Shown here: in pieces, positions 8,238 through 18,114 of the stretch | Position numbering within the stretch: position 1 is the first letter of the stretch | How the letters are laid out: every line of letters begins with the position of its first letter | Source: Hyphomicrobiales bacterium | Lineage (GTDB): Bacteria; Pseudomonadota; Alphaproteobacteria; Rhizobiales; Rhizobiaceae | Reading direction: 5' to 3' | Length of the DNA: 64,000 bases | Assembly: GCA_900469955.1 (NCBI GenBank) | Contig: UBYX01000021.1 | Coordinates: 56,031 to 120,030, forward strand | Program-made: the position numbers and the translations under genes | Notes under the pieces: generated by a model | Told to the model about the DNA's origin: nothing | What the model saw: the letters and a program-made list of their open reading frames with translations, nothing else | The model's database searches: none

Positions 8238-9428
8238 ATGTCGGGGCGGTTTAAGTATATTGTTGTCGGGAAGGGCATGATGGGCGCCGCGGCTGCTCGT
8301 TACCTTTCAAAATGGACCGATGGCGTCGCGCTGATCGGTCCAGGTGAGCCGGCGGACTATGGGCGCCATGAGGGCGTCTTCGCCAGCCACTACGACGAGG
8401 CGCGCATTACCAGGACGATCGATTCCGATCCGGCCTGGGCACGCCTCGCAAACCGTTCCATTGCCCGGTACGGCGAAATTGCCGCAGAGAGCGGGATCGA
8501 CTTCTATTCCGAATGCGGGTGCTTGATCGTTGGCCCGGCCCGCGCCGGCGGCCCATCCTATGTTGCCAGGGTCCTAGATGCGGCAGGAAAACTCGGTGTT
8601 GCAACCGAAACAGCCGGCGATGCCGATCTCGGTGACCGTTTTCCGTTTTTTTCCTTTCCGTTCGGCAGCGAGGGCGTTTGGGAGCGGAAAAATGCGGGCT
8701 ATGTGAACCCGCGCCGTCTGGTCAAAGCCCAGGCTCTGCTTGCGGAACGGCAGGGTGCCGCCATCATTCCCGAAACGGTTTCCTCCATTCGGCAGGTGGG
8801 CGATGCCGTAACGGTGACGACGGCTGAAGGTAACAGCTATCTCGGCGAGAAGGTGCTCGTTGCCGCCGGCGGATTTTCAATAAACGAGAATCTGTTGCCA
8901 CGACGTCTTCATCTAAACGTCTATGCCCGAACCGTTGCTTTTTACGAGATCGATGAAGCAGCCATGGATGTGCTGGGCAAGGTTCCGTCGCTGATCTGGA
9001 AATGGGACGAGGCCGAGGACGGCATCTATCTTCTGCCGCCGGTGCGCTATCCCGATGGCAAGTTCTATTTAAAAATCGGCGGCGATCCGGATGATCTGCT
9101 GTTGCCGACCGAGCCGGAAGTCCGAGGATGGTTTCGTTCCGGAGGCCGCGAGAGCACCCATGCGCATTTGACCGAGGTCATTCGCCGGCTGATGCCGTCG
9201 CTCGATACGTCCCGAACGTCGAGAGCCGCATGCGTCACCTCGTTTACTCCGACGGGCTATCCCGCGATCGCCATGACGGAATCGGATCGGATCGGGATCT
9301 TGAGCGGCGGATGCGGTGCTGCCGCCAAGAGTTCGGATGAAATCGGACGGCTCGGTGCAGAGCTCATCTTCCATGGCCGGATCATCGACGAAGGCTATCT
9401 GACGGATTTCGCAGCGAGCTACCTCTAA
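8238..9428 (+). CDS. FAD-dependent amine oxidase of the sarcosine oxidase/N-methyltryptophan oxidase type
   Basis: 396 residues from the ATG at 8238 (ribosome site AAAGGG). An upstream start at 8166 is less likely. The N-terminal Rossmann motif GKGMMG binds FAD in the DAO superfamily, and the length matches monomeric sarcosine oxidases. Cys332, in ACVTSFTPTG, sits where monomeric sarcosine oxidase has its covalent flavin-linking Cys, in a similar C-x-x-T-x-T-P-type context. It is followed by the GGCGAAAKSS loop that replaces the family's GFSGHGFK. The enzyme probably oxidises a secondary amine or N-methyl amino acid to imine and H2O2, but the substrate cannot be told. No metabolic partner is adjacent. 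Confidence 0.78.
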   Translation: MSGRFKYIVVGKGMMGAAAARYLSKWTDGVALIGPGEPADYGRHEGVFASHYDEARITRTIDSDPAWARLANRSIARYGEIAAESGIDFYSECGCLIVGPARAGGPSYVARVLDAAGKLGVATETAGDADLGDRFPFFSFPFGSEGVWERKNAGYVNPRRLVKAQALLAERQGAAIIPETVSSIRQVGDAVTVTTAEGNSYLGEKVLVAAGGFSINENLLPRRLHLNVYARTVAFYEIDEAAMDVLGKVPSLIWKWDEAEDGIYLLPPVRYPDGKFYLKIGGDPDDLLLPTEPEVRGWFRSGGRESTHAHLTEVIRRLMPSLDTSRTSRAACVTSFTPTGYPAIAMTESDRIGILSGGCGAAAKSSDEIGRLGAELIFHGRIIDEGYLTDFAASYL

Positions 9429-9463
9429 GCTCTGGCATTCGATGCCTATCTCGGTTATGGACC

Positions 9464-9902
9464 GCTTGCCAGTTGGCCGGGCAGCCGCGCTTTATCAATG
9501 CCGAAAGGCGATAGGGTGAGGAAAGTCCGGGCTCCACGGAAACACGGTGCCGGATAACGTCCGGCGGGGGCGACCCCAGGGAAAGTGCCACAGAAAGGAA
9601 ACCGCCCCGCTTTTTCAACTGCCACGACGGGCGGCTGAGATGGCGGGGTAAGGGTGAAAGGGTGGGGTAAGAGCCCACCGCGCTTCTGGTAACAGCGGCG
9701 GCATGGTAAACCCCACCGGGAGCAAGACCGAATAGGGATGACGCGAGCTTCGCGAAAGCGAGGCTACAGCCTGTTTCCGGGCCAGTCATCCGGGTGGGTT
9801 GCGTGAGGCGATGTGCAAACATCGTCCCAGATGAATGGCTGCCACGTTCCGGTGCTCGCACCAGGGCCATACAGAACCCGGCTTACAGGCCAACTGGCAA
9901 TT
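9464..9902 (+). ncRNA. rnpB: RNase P RNA (bacterial type A)
   Basis: The catalytic RNA of RNase P, which trims tRNA 5' ends. Conserved blocks in order: GAGGAAAGTCCGGGCTCC (P4 5' side, near 9518), CCACAGAAA (9588), GGGTAAGAGCCCACCGCG (9664), GTAAACCCCACC (9706), and the 3' AGAACCCGGCTTACAGGCC. The ends are closed by a perfect 13-bp P1 helix, 9466-9478 with 9888-9900. Length of about 440 nt suits alphaproteobacteria. The exact ends are estimated from P1. It stands alone between the amine oxidase gene and the mraZ promoter region. Confidence 0.97.
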
Positions 9903-10330
9903 TCCCGCTTTGAGCGAGATGGATTCGGGGATGTCGCCCGATGAGGGCTTATATGGGTGCGCCGCAGGCAGTGACGCGCATGTAAGTGCCTGCGAATTTT
10001 CCTTTGCCTACAAGTCGTTAGAAGCTGTCGAAATCCCACTTGCGCTTGTCGGTGGAGCCGGTTTCTCCGCTTGCTCCAATAACCCTTTGTTAAACTTAAC
10101 AGCTTATAAATAAATCAGGTTTGGGAGCGGCTAGCGGGGCCTCTCCCATTGACGCCCATATGGTCCCATGGTATCCCAAAATCGCACTGCACAAGGGCGT
10201 ATGAGCGCCCGTCAATCCCAAAGTTTCGGTCGGTCGGCCGGGCGGATTTCCGTTCATCCGGATGGCGAAGCTTTGTCTGGGTCGGTGCGTTGTGACGGGC
10301 GGGTATCCGTCTTGGATTGCAAGGGAGCGG
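9903..10330. other. rnpB-mraZ intergenic/leader region
   Basis: About 428 bases without a gene. It holds a 7-bp hairpin (9964-9970 with 9987-9993) followed by a short T-rich stretch that may end rnpB transcription. Next is an AT-rich patch with GTTAAACTTAAC near 10089-10100, a likely promoter zone. After that come the MraZ repeats (10144-10178) and then ~150 bases of leader before mraZ. The rsmH reading frame is open through part of this region, but that is chance. Confidence 0.5.
10144..10178 (-). promoter_or_regulatory. Putative MraZ operator: four TGGG repeats at 10-base period
   Basis: On the minus strand there are four direct repeats, TGGGA, TGGGA, TGGGC and TGGGA. On the plus strand they read TCCCA at 10144, GCCCA at 10154, TCCCA at 10164 and TCCCA at 10174. 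Each is separated by exactly five bases. MraZ is known to bind tandem TGGG-type repeats with five-base spacers upstream of its own gene and to repress the dcw cluster. The exact 10-base period and the position before mraZ make this assignment strong. A further TGGGA lies on the plus strand at 10122-10126. The last repeat is 152 bases before the chosen mraZ start. Confidence 0.8.
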
Positions 10331-10777
10331 GTGTTCGGCGTGGTGGGTCGCTTCCTTTCAAATGCGACGAACAGGATCGATGCGAAGGGGCGGGTTTCCG
10401 TTCCGGCGAGTTTTCGTGCGGTTCTTTTGGAGTCCGGGATCCAGGAGCTTTATTGTCTTCAGGATTTCATCTATCCGGCGATCAGCGTAGGGGGTCCGGA
10501 TCTGCTCGATCGGTACGAAAAGCAGATCGCCTCGGTCGATCCGTTCTCGCCGGAAGCCAACAGGATGTCGCTGCTTGTGCATGGTGGCGGCGTCTTCATG
10601 AGGCTCGATGCGGAAGGCCGGCTGATGGTCACGGATTTCATCCGGGACTTCACGGGAATCAGCTCGGAAGTGACCTTCGTCGGGCGCTCGGATCATTTTC
10701 AGCTTTGGCGGCCGCAGGCGTTTCACGAGGCGCAGGCGGCGGCGAGAGAAGGGCGCTTTGGTTCGCGCCCTGTATAG
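10331..10777 (+). CDS. mraZ: Transcriptional regulator MraZ
   Basis: 148 residues from a GTG at 10331 with AAGGGAG four bases upstream. The frame stays open to 10262, but the extension is unlike the family. It is a DNA-binding repressor of the dcw cluster, an octameric ring protein. Both SpoVT-AbrB-like half domains show the DxxxR motif: [11 protein letters not shown] near residue 18 and [10 protein letters not shown] near residue 97. Length fits the family (about 143-152). It is followed after 14 bases by rsmH, as in nearly all bacteria. Its own operator is probably the repeat array at 10144-10178. Confidence 0.93.
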   Translation: MFGVVGRFLSNATNRIDAKGRVSVPASFRAVLLESGIQELYCLQDFIYPAISVGGPDLLDRYEKQIASVDPFSPEANRMSLLVHGGGVFMRLDAEGRLMVTDFIRDFTGISSEVTFVGRSDHFQLWRPQAFHEAQAAAREGRFGSRPV

Positions 10778-10791
10778 AGCAGAGGTGCGGA

Positions 10792-11817
10792 ATGGCGGCG
10801 AATTCTGGCAGCGGAGAAACCGAGGCCGAAGGCGGACTGGTTCGTCACATTCCAGTCCTCCTTGAAGAGGTTGTCGAGGCGCTCGAGCCTCAAGCCGGCA
10901 AGGTCATTCTTGATGGCACATTCGGGGCGGGTGGATATTCATCCGCCCTGCTTGCTGCCGGCGCGGAAGTGATCGCGCTCGATCGCGATCCTACGGCGAT
11001 CGCCGCCGGGCAGAAGCTGGTCGATGCCCACAAGGGGCGTCTCACCCTTATCCATTCGCAATTCTCCAATCTCGCCGATCACGTACCCGAAGAAGGGATC
11101 GATGGTGTCGTGCTCGATATCGGTGTGTCCTCCATGCAGATCGACGAGGCGGAACGTGGCTTCTCGTTTCAGAGAAACGGTCCGCTCGACATGCGTATGT
11201 CGGCGGAGGGCGTGTCCGCGGCCGATGTCGTCAATCGTGCCAAGGTCAGCGATCTGATCCGCATCTTCGGTTTCCTGGGCGAGGAGAAGCAGGCCGGCCG
11301 TATCGCTCGAGCCATCGAAAAGCGTCGCGCTTCGGAGCCATTCGCGACGACGCGGGATCTGGCAAACCTCATCGAGAGCGTCAATCCGCGCAAGGCCAAG
11401 GACAAGATTCACCCGGCTACGCGGGTCTTTCAAGCGTTGCGCATCTTCGTCAATGACGAACTGGGCGAGCTTGCCCAGGCTCTTTTCGCTGCCGAACGCG
11501 CGCTGAAGCCCGGTGGTCGTCTCGTCGTCGTCACCTTTCATTCGCTCGAAGACCGGATCGTCAAGCAGTTCTTTGCCGACCGCTCCGGAAAGGCTTCAGG
11601 TTCGCGCCATCTGCCGATGGTCGAAGCGAAGCCTGCGATATTCGAGCCTGTCGGAAAGTCTATGGTCACCGCGAGCGATGAGGAGGCTGAAGCCAATCCG
11701 CGCGCCCGCTCGGCAAAGCTGCGCGCAGGTGTTCGTTCCGCCGCCCCGCCGCGGGCGGCAGACCTTTCCATTTTCGATCTGCCCGACCTCGCCAGCCTTG
11801 CAAAGATGGGAGCCTGA
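10792..11817 (+). CDS. rsmH: 16S rRNA (cytosine(1402)-N4)-methyltransferase RsmH (MraW)
   Basis: 341 residues. It methylates N4 of C1402 in 16S rRNA using SAM. The family N-terminus [13 protein letters not shown], the SAM loop [10 protein letters not shown], the DIGVSSMQ motif and the C-terminal [11 protein letters not shown] block are all visible. The start is the ATG at 10792, since the open frame reaching back to 10168 overlaps mraZ and carries no homology. It is the second gene of the dcw operon, with its stop three bases before ftsL. Confidence 0.96.
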   Translation: MAANSGSGETEAEGGLVRHIPVLLEEVVEALEPQAGKVILDGTFGAGGYSSALLAAGAEVIALDRDPTAIAAGQKLVDAHKGRLTLIHSQFSNLADHVPEEGIDGVVLDIGVSSMQIDEAERGFSFQRNGPLDMRMSAEGVSAADVVNRAKVSDLIRIFGFLGEEKQAGRIARAIEKRRASEPFATTRDLANLIESVNPRKAKDKIHPATRVFQALRIFVNDELGELAQALFAAERALKPGGRLVVVTFHSLEDRIVKQFFADRSGKASGSRHLPMVEAKPAIFEPVGKSMVTASDEEAEANPRARSAKLRAGVRSAAPPRAADLSIFDLPDLASLAKMGA

Positions 11818-11820
11818 AAC

Positions 11821-12288
11821 ATGTTGCGCAGCTTCGATCTCGTACTGATCGGCGTCATGACGGCAACCGCGGTCGTCACCTATACGATCAAGCATCGCGC
11901 CGACGAGAAGCTTGCCGAAGTCCGCCGGCTCGAGGCGGAAATCAAGCTGGAGAAGGACACGATAGATCTCCTGAAGGCGGACTGGGCGCTGCTGACGCAG
12001 CCGAACCGTCTGCACCGGCTGATCAATGTCTATAATTCCGAGCTTCAATTGACCCCCACGGTGCCGACCCAGCTCGCCATGCCCAAGGAGCTGCCGATGC
12101 TGAAGGCGCAGCTTCCGCAGCCGGAGACGACGATCGAAGAGATCATCGCCGGCAAGAGCAGCGAAGTCGCAGCGGCTCTCAAGGGCGTCGAGGCAGCCAA
12201 GGCAAAGCCCAGCTCCAAAGTTCCCGTACCCACCCCGCGCGGGCGCGGCTCCATCGAAGTCATCTCTACCGGATCGGTGAAACGCTGA
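11821..12288 (+). CDS. ftsL: Cell division protein FtsL
   Basis: 155 residues. A short cytoplasmic tail and one transmembrane helix (about 5-22) are followed by a leucine-rich coiled coil (about 28-60, beginning ADEKLAEVRRLE), the layout of the bitopic divisome protein FtsL, which joins FtsB and FtsQ and activates FtsWI. The C-terminal half is Ala/Pro/Lys-rich and longer than in enterobacteria, as is usual in rhizobia. Sequence similarity in this family is weak, so the call rests on topology and on its place between rsmH and ftsI. Its TGA overlaps the ftsI ATG. Confidence 0.88.
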   Translation: MLRSFDLVLIGVMTATAVVTYTIKHRADEKLAEVRRLEAEIKLEKDTIDLLKADWALLTQPNRLHRLINVYNSELQLTPTVPTQLAMPKELPMLKAQLPQPETTIEEIIAGKSSEVAAALKGVEAAKAKPSSKVPVPTPRGRGSIEVISTGSVKR

Positions 12289-14027
12289 TGTCTTTCCTGT
12301 CCCGCATTATGGTCCTGAAGAGCCGCGCACACTTTTCCGCAGGCGGCCGCTCCCCCACCCGAGGGTCCTCCTTCGAGGGTAGTCGCAAGCGCAAGTCCGC
12401 ACAGGCGAAGAATCGGGTTGGCCTGCTGATCGCGGGATTCGCTGTCTTCTACTGCGTCATCGGCGGTCGCCTCGTGCAGTATGGCATGGCCGAGCCTTTG
12501 ACGACGTCCAGCATCCTACCGCCGGATCGGCTGATGGCGTCGCGCCCAGATCTCGTCGACCGCAATGGCGAAGTTCTTGCCACTGACATCCGCACTGTCT
12601 CGCTCTTTGCCGAGCCTCACAAGATTGTCGATCCGGATGAAGTGATCGAGAAGCTCTCGACCGTTCTCAATGATCTCGACGTCAAATCCACCTATTCCAA
12701 GCTCAAGTCGGACTCCCGGTTCCAGTGGCTCCGCCGTCAGTTGACGCCCAAGCAGCAGAGTCAAATTCTCGCGCTCGGCATTCCGGGCATCGGATTTAGG
12801 CCCGAAAAGCGCCGTTTCTATCCCGGCGGGGCAACAGCCGCTCACGTGGTCGGTCATGTCAATATCGACAACCGCGGCGTTGCGGGCATGGAACGCTATG
12901 TCGATAGTCAAGGCCTGGCCGATCTCGCTGCCGTCGGGATGACGTCCAGCCAGCCGCTAGAGCCGGTCAAGCTGTCCATCGATTTGCGTGTTCAGGCTAT
13001 CGTTCGCGAAGTGATCATGTCCTCGATCGACAAGTTCAAGGCGATCGGTGCGGGCGCAGTCGTGTTGAATGTCCATACAGGTGAGATCCTGGGAATGGCT
13101 TCGGCCCCCGACTACGATCCGAACTATCCGGCTGCCGGTGCGGAGGAAGGTTGGTTGAACCGTATGTCGAACGGCACGTTCGAAATGGGGTCCACGTTCA
13201 AGTCATTCTCCATCGCCATGGCGCTGGACTCGGGCAAGGTGACCATGCGGGACAGTTTCGACGCCCGCTATCCGATCCGCATCGGGGGCTTCACCATCAA
13301 GGATTTCCACGGCAAAGGCCGGTTTCTTACCGTACCGGAAGTCTTCCAGTATTCCTCCAATATCGGCACCGCCAAAATGGCGGATGTCGTCGGTATCGAA
13401 GGCCACAAAGCCTTTCTGACCAAGCTCGGCCTCCTGACCAGGATGCAGACCGAACTGCCGGAGGTGGCCCAACCGAGCCAGCCGCGCGAATGGAAAAAAA
13501 TCAACTCGATCACCATTTCCTTCGGTCATGGCGTCTCCACAACCCCGTTGCAGACGGCGGTCGCCGGGGCCGCCCTCATCAACGGCGGGAAGCTCGTCGA
13601 ACCGACCTTCCTGCCGCGAACGCGGGAACAGGCCGACCTCGTAGCCAAACAGGTCATCAAACCGTCGACCAGCGACTCCATGCGCTATCTCTTCCACGTG
13701 AACGGAGTGAAAGGCTCGGGCAAAAATGCCCGCGTCGAGGGTTTCAACGTAGGCGGCAAGACTGGTACGGCCGACAAGGTCGTCAATGGGCGCTATGTCC
13801 ATGACAAAAACTTCAATGCCTTCCTGGCAGCCTTTCCGATCGACAATCCCGAGTATGTCGTGCTGACCTTTATTGACGAGCCGAAAACCGATAAGGGCAA
13901 CGGCGCGGCACTAGCAGGCAGCTCGGCTGCTCCCATGGCACACGACATCATCAGCCGCGCGGCACCCATTCTCGGTGTAAAGCCGAAATTCGGCAATGAC
14001 GGTTCTGCCCTGCTTGTGTCTTATTGA
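12288..14027 (+). CDS. ftsI: Peptidoglycan D,D-transpeptidase FtsI (PBP3)
   Basis: 579 residues, class B penicillin-binding protein for septal crosslinking. It has a basic cytoplasmic N-terminus, one membrane helix (about 44-62), a PBP dimerisation domain (about 80-230) and a transpeptidase domain with STFK (S302-K305), SSN (356-358) and KTG (491-493). It partners FtsW, encoded further along the same operon. The start overlaps the ftsL stop (TGATG). Length and motif spacing are normal. Confidence 0.96.
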   Translation: MSFLSRIMVLKSRAHFSAGGRSPTRGSSFEGSRKRKSAQAKNRVGLLIAGFAVFYCVIGGRLVQYGMAEPLTTSSILPPDRLMASRPDLVDRNGEVLATDIRTVSLFAEPHKIVDPDEVIEKLSTVLNDLDVKSTYSKLKSDSRFQWLRRQLTPKQQSQILALGIPGIGFRPEKRRFYPGGATAAHVVGHVNIDNRGVAGMERYVDSQGLADLAAVGMTSSQPLEPVKLSIDLRVQAIVREVIMSSIDKFKAIGAGAVVLNVHTGEILGMASAPDYDPNYPAAGAEEGWLNRMSNGTFEMGSTFKSFSIAMALDSGKVTMRDSFDARYPIRIGGFTIKDFHGKGRFLTVPEVFQYSSNIGTAKMADVVGIEGHKAFLTKLGLLTRMQTELPEVAQPSQPREWKKINSITISFGHGVSTTPLQTAVAGAALINGGKLVEPTFLPRTREQADLVAKQVIKPSTSDSMRYLFHVNGVKGSGKNARVEGFNVGGKTGTADKVVNGRYVHDKNFNAFLAAFPIDNPEYVVLTFIDEPKTDKGNGAALAGSSAAPMAHDIISRAAPILGVKPKFGNDGSALLVSY

Positions 14028-14085
14028 GCGACAACAAATCGACGGCACGATTCGTGGGGAAACGCTCAAGAGGGACATTCAAGCG

Positions 14086-15546
14086 ATGAAATTGCGAGAC
14101 CTTGTCGGACAGGACTTCCCGGAGCTGGCCGAATTCATGGCCGGCCCGGCGGGCGATCTGGACATAGCTGGCGTTACTTCCGACAGCCGCAAGGTTAAGC
14201 CCGGCATGCTGTTTGCGGCACTTGCGGGCACGAAGGCTGATGGTTCCAGCTATATCGGCGATGCTGCGGCCCGTGGCGCAATTGCGGCTATAGCCGCGCA
14301 GCCGGCGGATGCCGGTATTCCGGTGCTGACCGTTTCCAACCCTCGCAGGCTTCTGGCGCTTGCCGCGGCGCGATTTTATGGAGCGCAACCGGAGACAATG
14401 GTGGCGGTGACGGGGACGGCCGGCAAGACCTCTGTCGCCTCCTTCGCGCGTCAGATCTGGGCGCATGCGGGCTTTGTCGCAGCACAAATCGGCACGACGG
14501 GCGTCGTGTCGCCGAGCCGCAACGACTATGGATCGCTCACCACCCCGGACCCTGTCGAGCTTCAGGAGCTGCTGGCGGAGCTTGCCGCCGAAGGCGTCAC
14601 TCATGCCGCCATGGAAGCCTCCAGTCACGGGCTTGACCAGAGCAGGCTCGATGGGGTGCGTCTGACGGCAGCGGCATTCACCAATCTCGGCCGTGACCAC
14701 ATGGACTACCATCCGACGGTCGAAAGCTACATGGCCGCCAAGATGAGACTGTTCGATACCCTGATGCCGAAGGGTGGGGCGGCAGTGATCTTTGCGGACG
14801 ACGCCTGGTCGGAAGAGGCTATTCGCGTCGCCACTGCGTCCAGCCTCGACGTGCGTACCGTCGGCCGACGGGGCGATTATCTGTGCCTCAAGCGGGTCGA
14901 GCATTTCCGTCACAAGCAGGTGGCGGAAGTGCATTTCCGCGATGAGATCTTCGAGGTCCACATTCCGCTTGCAGGCGATTTTCAGGTTGCCAACGCGCTC
15001 GTCGCGGCCGGTCTTGCCATGTCGACGGGGGTCCCGGCATCCGCCGCGATGGCCGCGCTCGAGAAGCTGGTCGGCGCCTCCGGGCGCCTTGAATTCCTTG
15101 GTCAGACGAAGGACGGTGCGCTGGCCTATGTCGACTATGCGCATAAGCCGGATGCGCTTGAAAATGTATTGACCTCCGTACGACCTTTCACGACCGGGCG
15201 CGTCATCGTGGTCTTCGGTTGCGGAGGCGACCGCGACAAGGGCAAGCGGCCGATCATGGGGGATGTGGCGACGCGGCTTGCCGACGTCGTCATCGTCACC
15301 GACGACAATCCAAGGTCCGAGGTGCCGGAGGTAATCCGCGCGGAGATCATGGCGGCGGCGCCGGGAGCTATCGAAATCGGCGACCGGTCGCAGGCAATCC
15401 GCGAAGCGGTGAAGATGCTGCATTCAGGCGATACCCTGATCGTTGCCGGCAAGGGCCATGAAGAAGGCCAGACGATCGGCACTACTGTTCTGCCGTTCTC
15501 CGATCATGTGGAGGTGCGCAAAGCGCTGGAGGAGCTAAGATCTTGA
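14086..15546 (+). CDS. murE: UDP-MurNAc-L-Ala-D-Glu:meso-diaminopimelate ligase MurE
   Basis: 486 residues. It adds the third stem-peptide residue in the cytoplasm using ATP. P-loop GTAGKTS at 110-116. The DNPR motif at 407-410 is the signature for meso-diaminopimelate rather than lysine, so the wall is DAP-type. The ATG at 14086 is preferred over an in-frame start at 13996, which would lie inside ftsI. Fifty-eight bases separate it from ftsI. The stop overlaps the TTG start of murF. Confidence 0.96.
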   Translation: MKLRDLVGQDFPELAEFMAGPAGDLDIAGVTSDSRKVKPGMLFAALAGTKADGSSYIGDAAARGAIAAIAAQPADAGIPVLTVSNPRRLLALAAARFYGAQPETMVAVTGTAGKTSVASFARQIWAHAGFVAAQIGTTGVVSPSRNDYGSLTTPDPVELQELLAELAAEGVTHAAMEASSHGLDQSRLDGVRLTAAAFTNLGRDHMDYHPTVESYMAAKMRLFDTLMPKGGAAVIFADDAWSEEAIRVATASSLDVRTVGRRGDYLCLKRVEHFRHKQVAEVHFRDEIFEVHIPLAGDFQVANALVAAGLAMSTGVPASAAMAALEKLVGASGRLEFLGQTKDGALAYVDYAHKPDALENVLTSVRPFTTGRVIVVFGCGGDRDKGKRPIMGDVATRLADVVIVTDDNPRSEVPEVIRAEIMAAAPGAIEIGDRSQAIREAVKMLHSGDTLIVAGKGHEEGQTIGTTVLPFSDHVEVRKALEELRS

Positions 15547-16976
15547 GCTGGTTGTGGACTTCTGAGGATATGGTCGCTGCAATGGGCGGTCGGCCGATCG
15601 GTACGCTACCCGCAGGTATTACCGGCATTTCGATCGACAGCCGCTCGATCGGCGAGGGGGAGGCTTTCTTCGCGATCAAGGGCGACCGTGTCGACGGTCA
15701 CGACTACGCGAGCCTTGCGGTTGCAAACGGCGCGCCGCTCATTGTGGTCAACGAGGCGAAATTGCCGGCTCTCGGCAAACTGACAGTGCCGATGATCGTG
15801 GTGGAAGACGTACTCGCGGCGTTGGGAAAACTGGCGTTTGCGGCGCGCGAGCGCAGCAGAGCGAGGATCGTCGCGGTTACCGGCTCAGTCGGCAAGACGA
15901 CGACCAAGGAAATGCTGCGTCACGTGCTGGCGCCCTCCGGCAAGGTGCATGCCGCGGTTGCTTCCTTCAACAATCATTGGGGTGTGCCGTTGACGCTCGC
16001 CCGTATGCCGGCGGATGCGGATTTCGGCGTCTTCGAGATCGGCATGAACCATCCGGATGAGATTCGGCCTCTGGTGAAGATGGTGCGTCCGCATGTGGCG
16101 ATGATCACCACTATCGCCGCTGCTCATCTCGGGCATTTCAAGAGCCTCGAGGAAATCGCCGCCGCCAAAGCCGAGATTTTCGAGGGCCTGGAACCCGGCG
16201 GGACGGCAATCCTCAACCGCGACAACAAGCAATTCGATTTTCTTGAAAAAAAGGCGCAGGAAGAAGGCGTCTCCCGCGTCTACAGTTTCGGCCAGCACGC
16301 GAAGGCAGATTTCCGGCTCGCGGATTTCGAAGGCAATGCGGAAAGCTCCACGGTATGGGCCGTGATCAACGGCGAAACGTCGGAGATACAGATCGGCGCG
16401 CCGGGGCGGCACATTGCCGAAAACGCCATGGCCGCGCTTGGGGCCTGCCTGCTCGTCGGTGCGGACATGCCCAAGGCCATAGAGGCACTAGCCCTCCTCA
16501 AGCCGGTGAAGGGCAGGGGCGAGCGTCACCTGCTCGGCATTGGCGAGGGACATCTGACGCTGATCGACGAGAGTTATAACGCGAACCCGGCTTCCATGCG
16601 GGCGGCGATCGCCCTGCTTGCCTCGGCCACACCCGAGGTTGCCGGCAGGCGCATCGCGGTGCTCGGCGACATGCTGGAAATGGGAGAGTTCTCCGCGAAA
16701 GTACATGAAGAACTTGCCGGTCCGCTGCTGGCTGCCGGCATTGAGCATGTCTGGCTCGCGGGGCAGGAGATGTCGGCGCTTCGCGATGCTCTGCCTGAGA
16801 GTGTTCAGGTGCAATATTGCGAGAAAACTGCGGATCTTGCGGATTTTGTCATCCGCTCGGTGATCCCGGGTGACGTGTTGATGGTGAAATCATCGCTAGG
16901 GCTTGGCTTCGGCAAGATTGTGGCCGGCCTGCTTGACAACTACCCGGCATTCTCCGACACGGAGCGCCGACTTTGA
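15543..16976 (+). CDS. murF: UDP-MurNAc-tripeptide:D-alanyl-D-alanine ligase MurF
   Basis: 477 residues. It adds D-Ala-D-Ala to the UDP-MurNAc tripeptide, completing the cytoplasmic pentapeptide precursor. Mur ligase motifs: GSVGKTT at 114-120, the ATP loop, and [11 protein letters not shown] in the C-terminal part. Translation seems to start at a TTG overlapping the murE TGA (TTGA), with GGAG eight bases upstream, a sign of translational coupling. D-Ala-D-Ala comes from Ddl, encoded at 25371. Confidence 0.95.
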   Translation: MSWLWTSEDMVAAMGGRPIGTLPAGITGISIDSRSIGEGEAFFAIKGDRVDGHDYASLAVANGAPLIVVNEAKLPALGKLTVPMIVVEDVLAALGKLAFAARERSRARIVAVTGSVGKTTTKEMLRHVLAPSGKVHAAVASFNNHWGVPLTLARMPADADFGVFEIGMNHPDEIRPLVKMVRPHVAMITTIAAAHLGHFKSLEEIAAAKAEIFEGLEPGGTAILNRDNKQFDFLEKKAQEEGVSRVYSFGQHAKADFRLADFEGNAESSTVWAVINGETSEIQIGAPGRHIAENAMAALGACLLVGADMPKAIEALALLKPVKGRGERHLLGIGEGHLTLIDESYNANPASMRAAIALLASATPEVAGRRIAVLGDMLEMGEFSAKVHEELAGPLLAAGIEHVWLAGQEMSALRDALPESVQVQYCEKTADLADFVIRSVIPGDVLMVKSSLGLGFGKIVAGLLDNYPAFSDTERRL

Positions 16977-17004
16977 TAAGACGCGGCTTTAGAAAGGGCG
17001 CTGA

Positions 17005-18108
17005 ATGCTGATCTGGCTTGTGGAACTGGCGGACAAATTTCAATTTTTCAACCTGTTCCGGTACATCACCTTCCGGACCGGTGCCGCCCTCTTCACGTCG
17101 GCCCTGATCGTCTTCCTCTTCGGCCCCCAAATGATCGCTTCGCTGCGCGTTCGGCAGGGCAAGGGCCAGCCGATCCGCGCCGATGGGCCGCAGACTCACT
17201 TCAAGAAGGCCGGTACGCCGACCATGGGCGGATTGATGATCCTGGCCGGCATCGTCGGCGGATCGTTGCTCTGGGCCGATCTTTCCAACGTTTACGTCGT
17301 CGCAACCTTGCTGGTCACCCTCGGTTTCGGTGCGATCGGCTTTTACGACGATTACCTGAAGGTCACGAAGCAGACGGAGAAGGGGTTTTCGGGCAAGGCG
17401 AGACTCGCAATCGAGTTTGTCATCGCGGCCATCGCGGTCTTCTTCATGATGCGCATGGCCTTGGCTAGCGGCTCGGCGACCAACCCGACCCTCGGCACGT
17501 CGATCGCCTTTCCCTTCTTCAAGGATCTGATCCTCAATCTCGGCATCTTTTTTGTGCTGTTCGGCGGATTCGTGATCGTTGCCGCCGGCAATGCGGTGAA
17601 CTTGACGGATGGTCTCGATGGCTTGGCGATCGTTCCCGTGATGATCGCGGCTGCCTCCTTCGGGGTAATTGCCTATCTCGCCGGCAACGCCGTCTTCGCG
17701 AACTATCTGCAGATCAATTTTGTCCCCGGCACCGGTGAACTCGCTGTTATCCTCGGTGCGGTGATCGGTGCGGGTCTTGGCTTTCTGTGGTTCAACGCGC
17801 CGCCCGCAGCAATCTTCATGGGCGACACCGGCTCGTTGGCGCTCGGCGGGCTGATTGGTTCGGTCGCAGTCGCCACCAAGCACGAAATCGTCATGGCGAT
17901 CATCGGCGGACTCTTCGTGATGGAGACGCTCTCCGTCATCATCCAGGTCGGCTTCTTCAAGATGACCGGCCGCCGCGTCTTCCTGATGGCGCCTATCCAT
18001 CACCATTTCGAGAAGCTTGGCTGGACGGAAAGCCAAGTCGTGATCCGTTTCTGGATCATCGCCGTCGGTCTCGCCATGCTCGGTCTTTCGACCCTCAAGC
18101 TCCGGTGA
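17005..18108 (+). CDS. mraY: Phospho-N-acetylmuramoyl-pentapeptide transferase MraY
   Basis: 367 residues, about ten transmembrane helices. It moves phospho-MurNAc-pentapeptide onto undecaprenyl phosphate to make lipid I. Family motifs: DDYLK near residue 116, [10 protein letters not shown] near 198, [10 protein letters not shown] near 273 and the HHHFE cluster ([13 protein letters not shown]) near 332. Preceded by AAAGGGCG, starting 28 bases after murF and ending six bases before murD. Substrate supply is from MurF and the product goes to MurG. Confidence 0.97.
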   Translation: MLIWLVELADKFQFFNLFRYITFRTGAALFTSALIVFLFGPQMIASLRVRQGKGQPIRADGPQTHFKKAGTPTMGGLMILAGIVGGSLLWADLSNVYVVATLLVTLGFGAIGFYDDYLKVTKQTEKGFSGKARLAIEFVIAAIAVFFMMRMALASGSATNPTLGTSIAFPFFKDLILNLGIFFVLFGGFVIVAAGNAVNLTDGLDGLAIVPVMIAAASFGVIAYLAGNAVFANYLQINFVPGTGELAVILGAVIGAGLGFLWFNAPPAAIFMGDTGSLALGGLIGSVAVATKHEIVMAIIGGLFVMETLSVIIQVGFFKMTGRRVFLMAPIHHHFEKLGWTESQVVIRFWIIAVGLAMLGLSTLKLR

Positions 18109-18114
18109 CACCAG

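Noticed and set aside
9382..9870. Minus-strand open frame across the rnpB gene
   Set aside because: The sequence is structured RNA on the plus strand, with universally conserved RNase P motifs.
10168..10791. Upstream in-frame extension of rsmH covering mraZ
   Set aside because: It overlaps mraZ in another frame and shows no similarity to a known domain. The family start is at 10792.
13951..15423. 490-codon minus-strand frame opposite murE
   Set aside because: Antisense to a certain gene, rich in Arg and His as shadow frames are.
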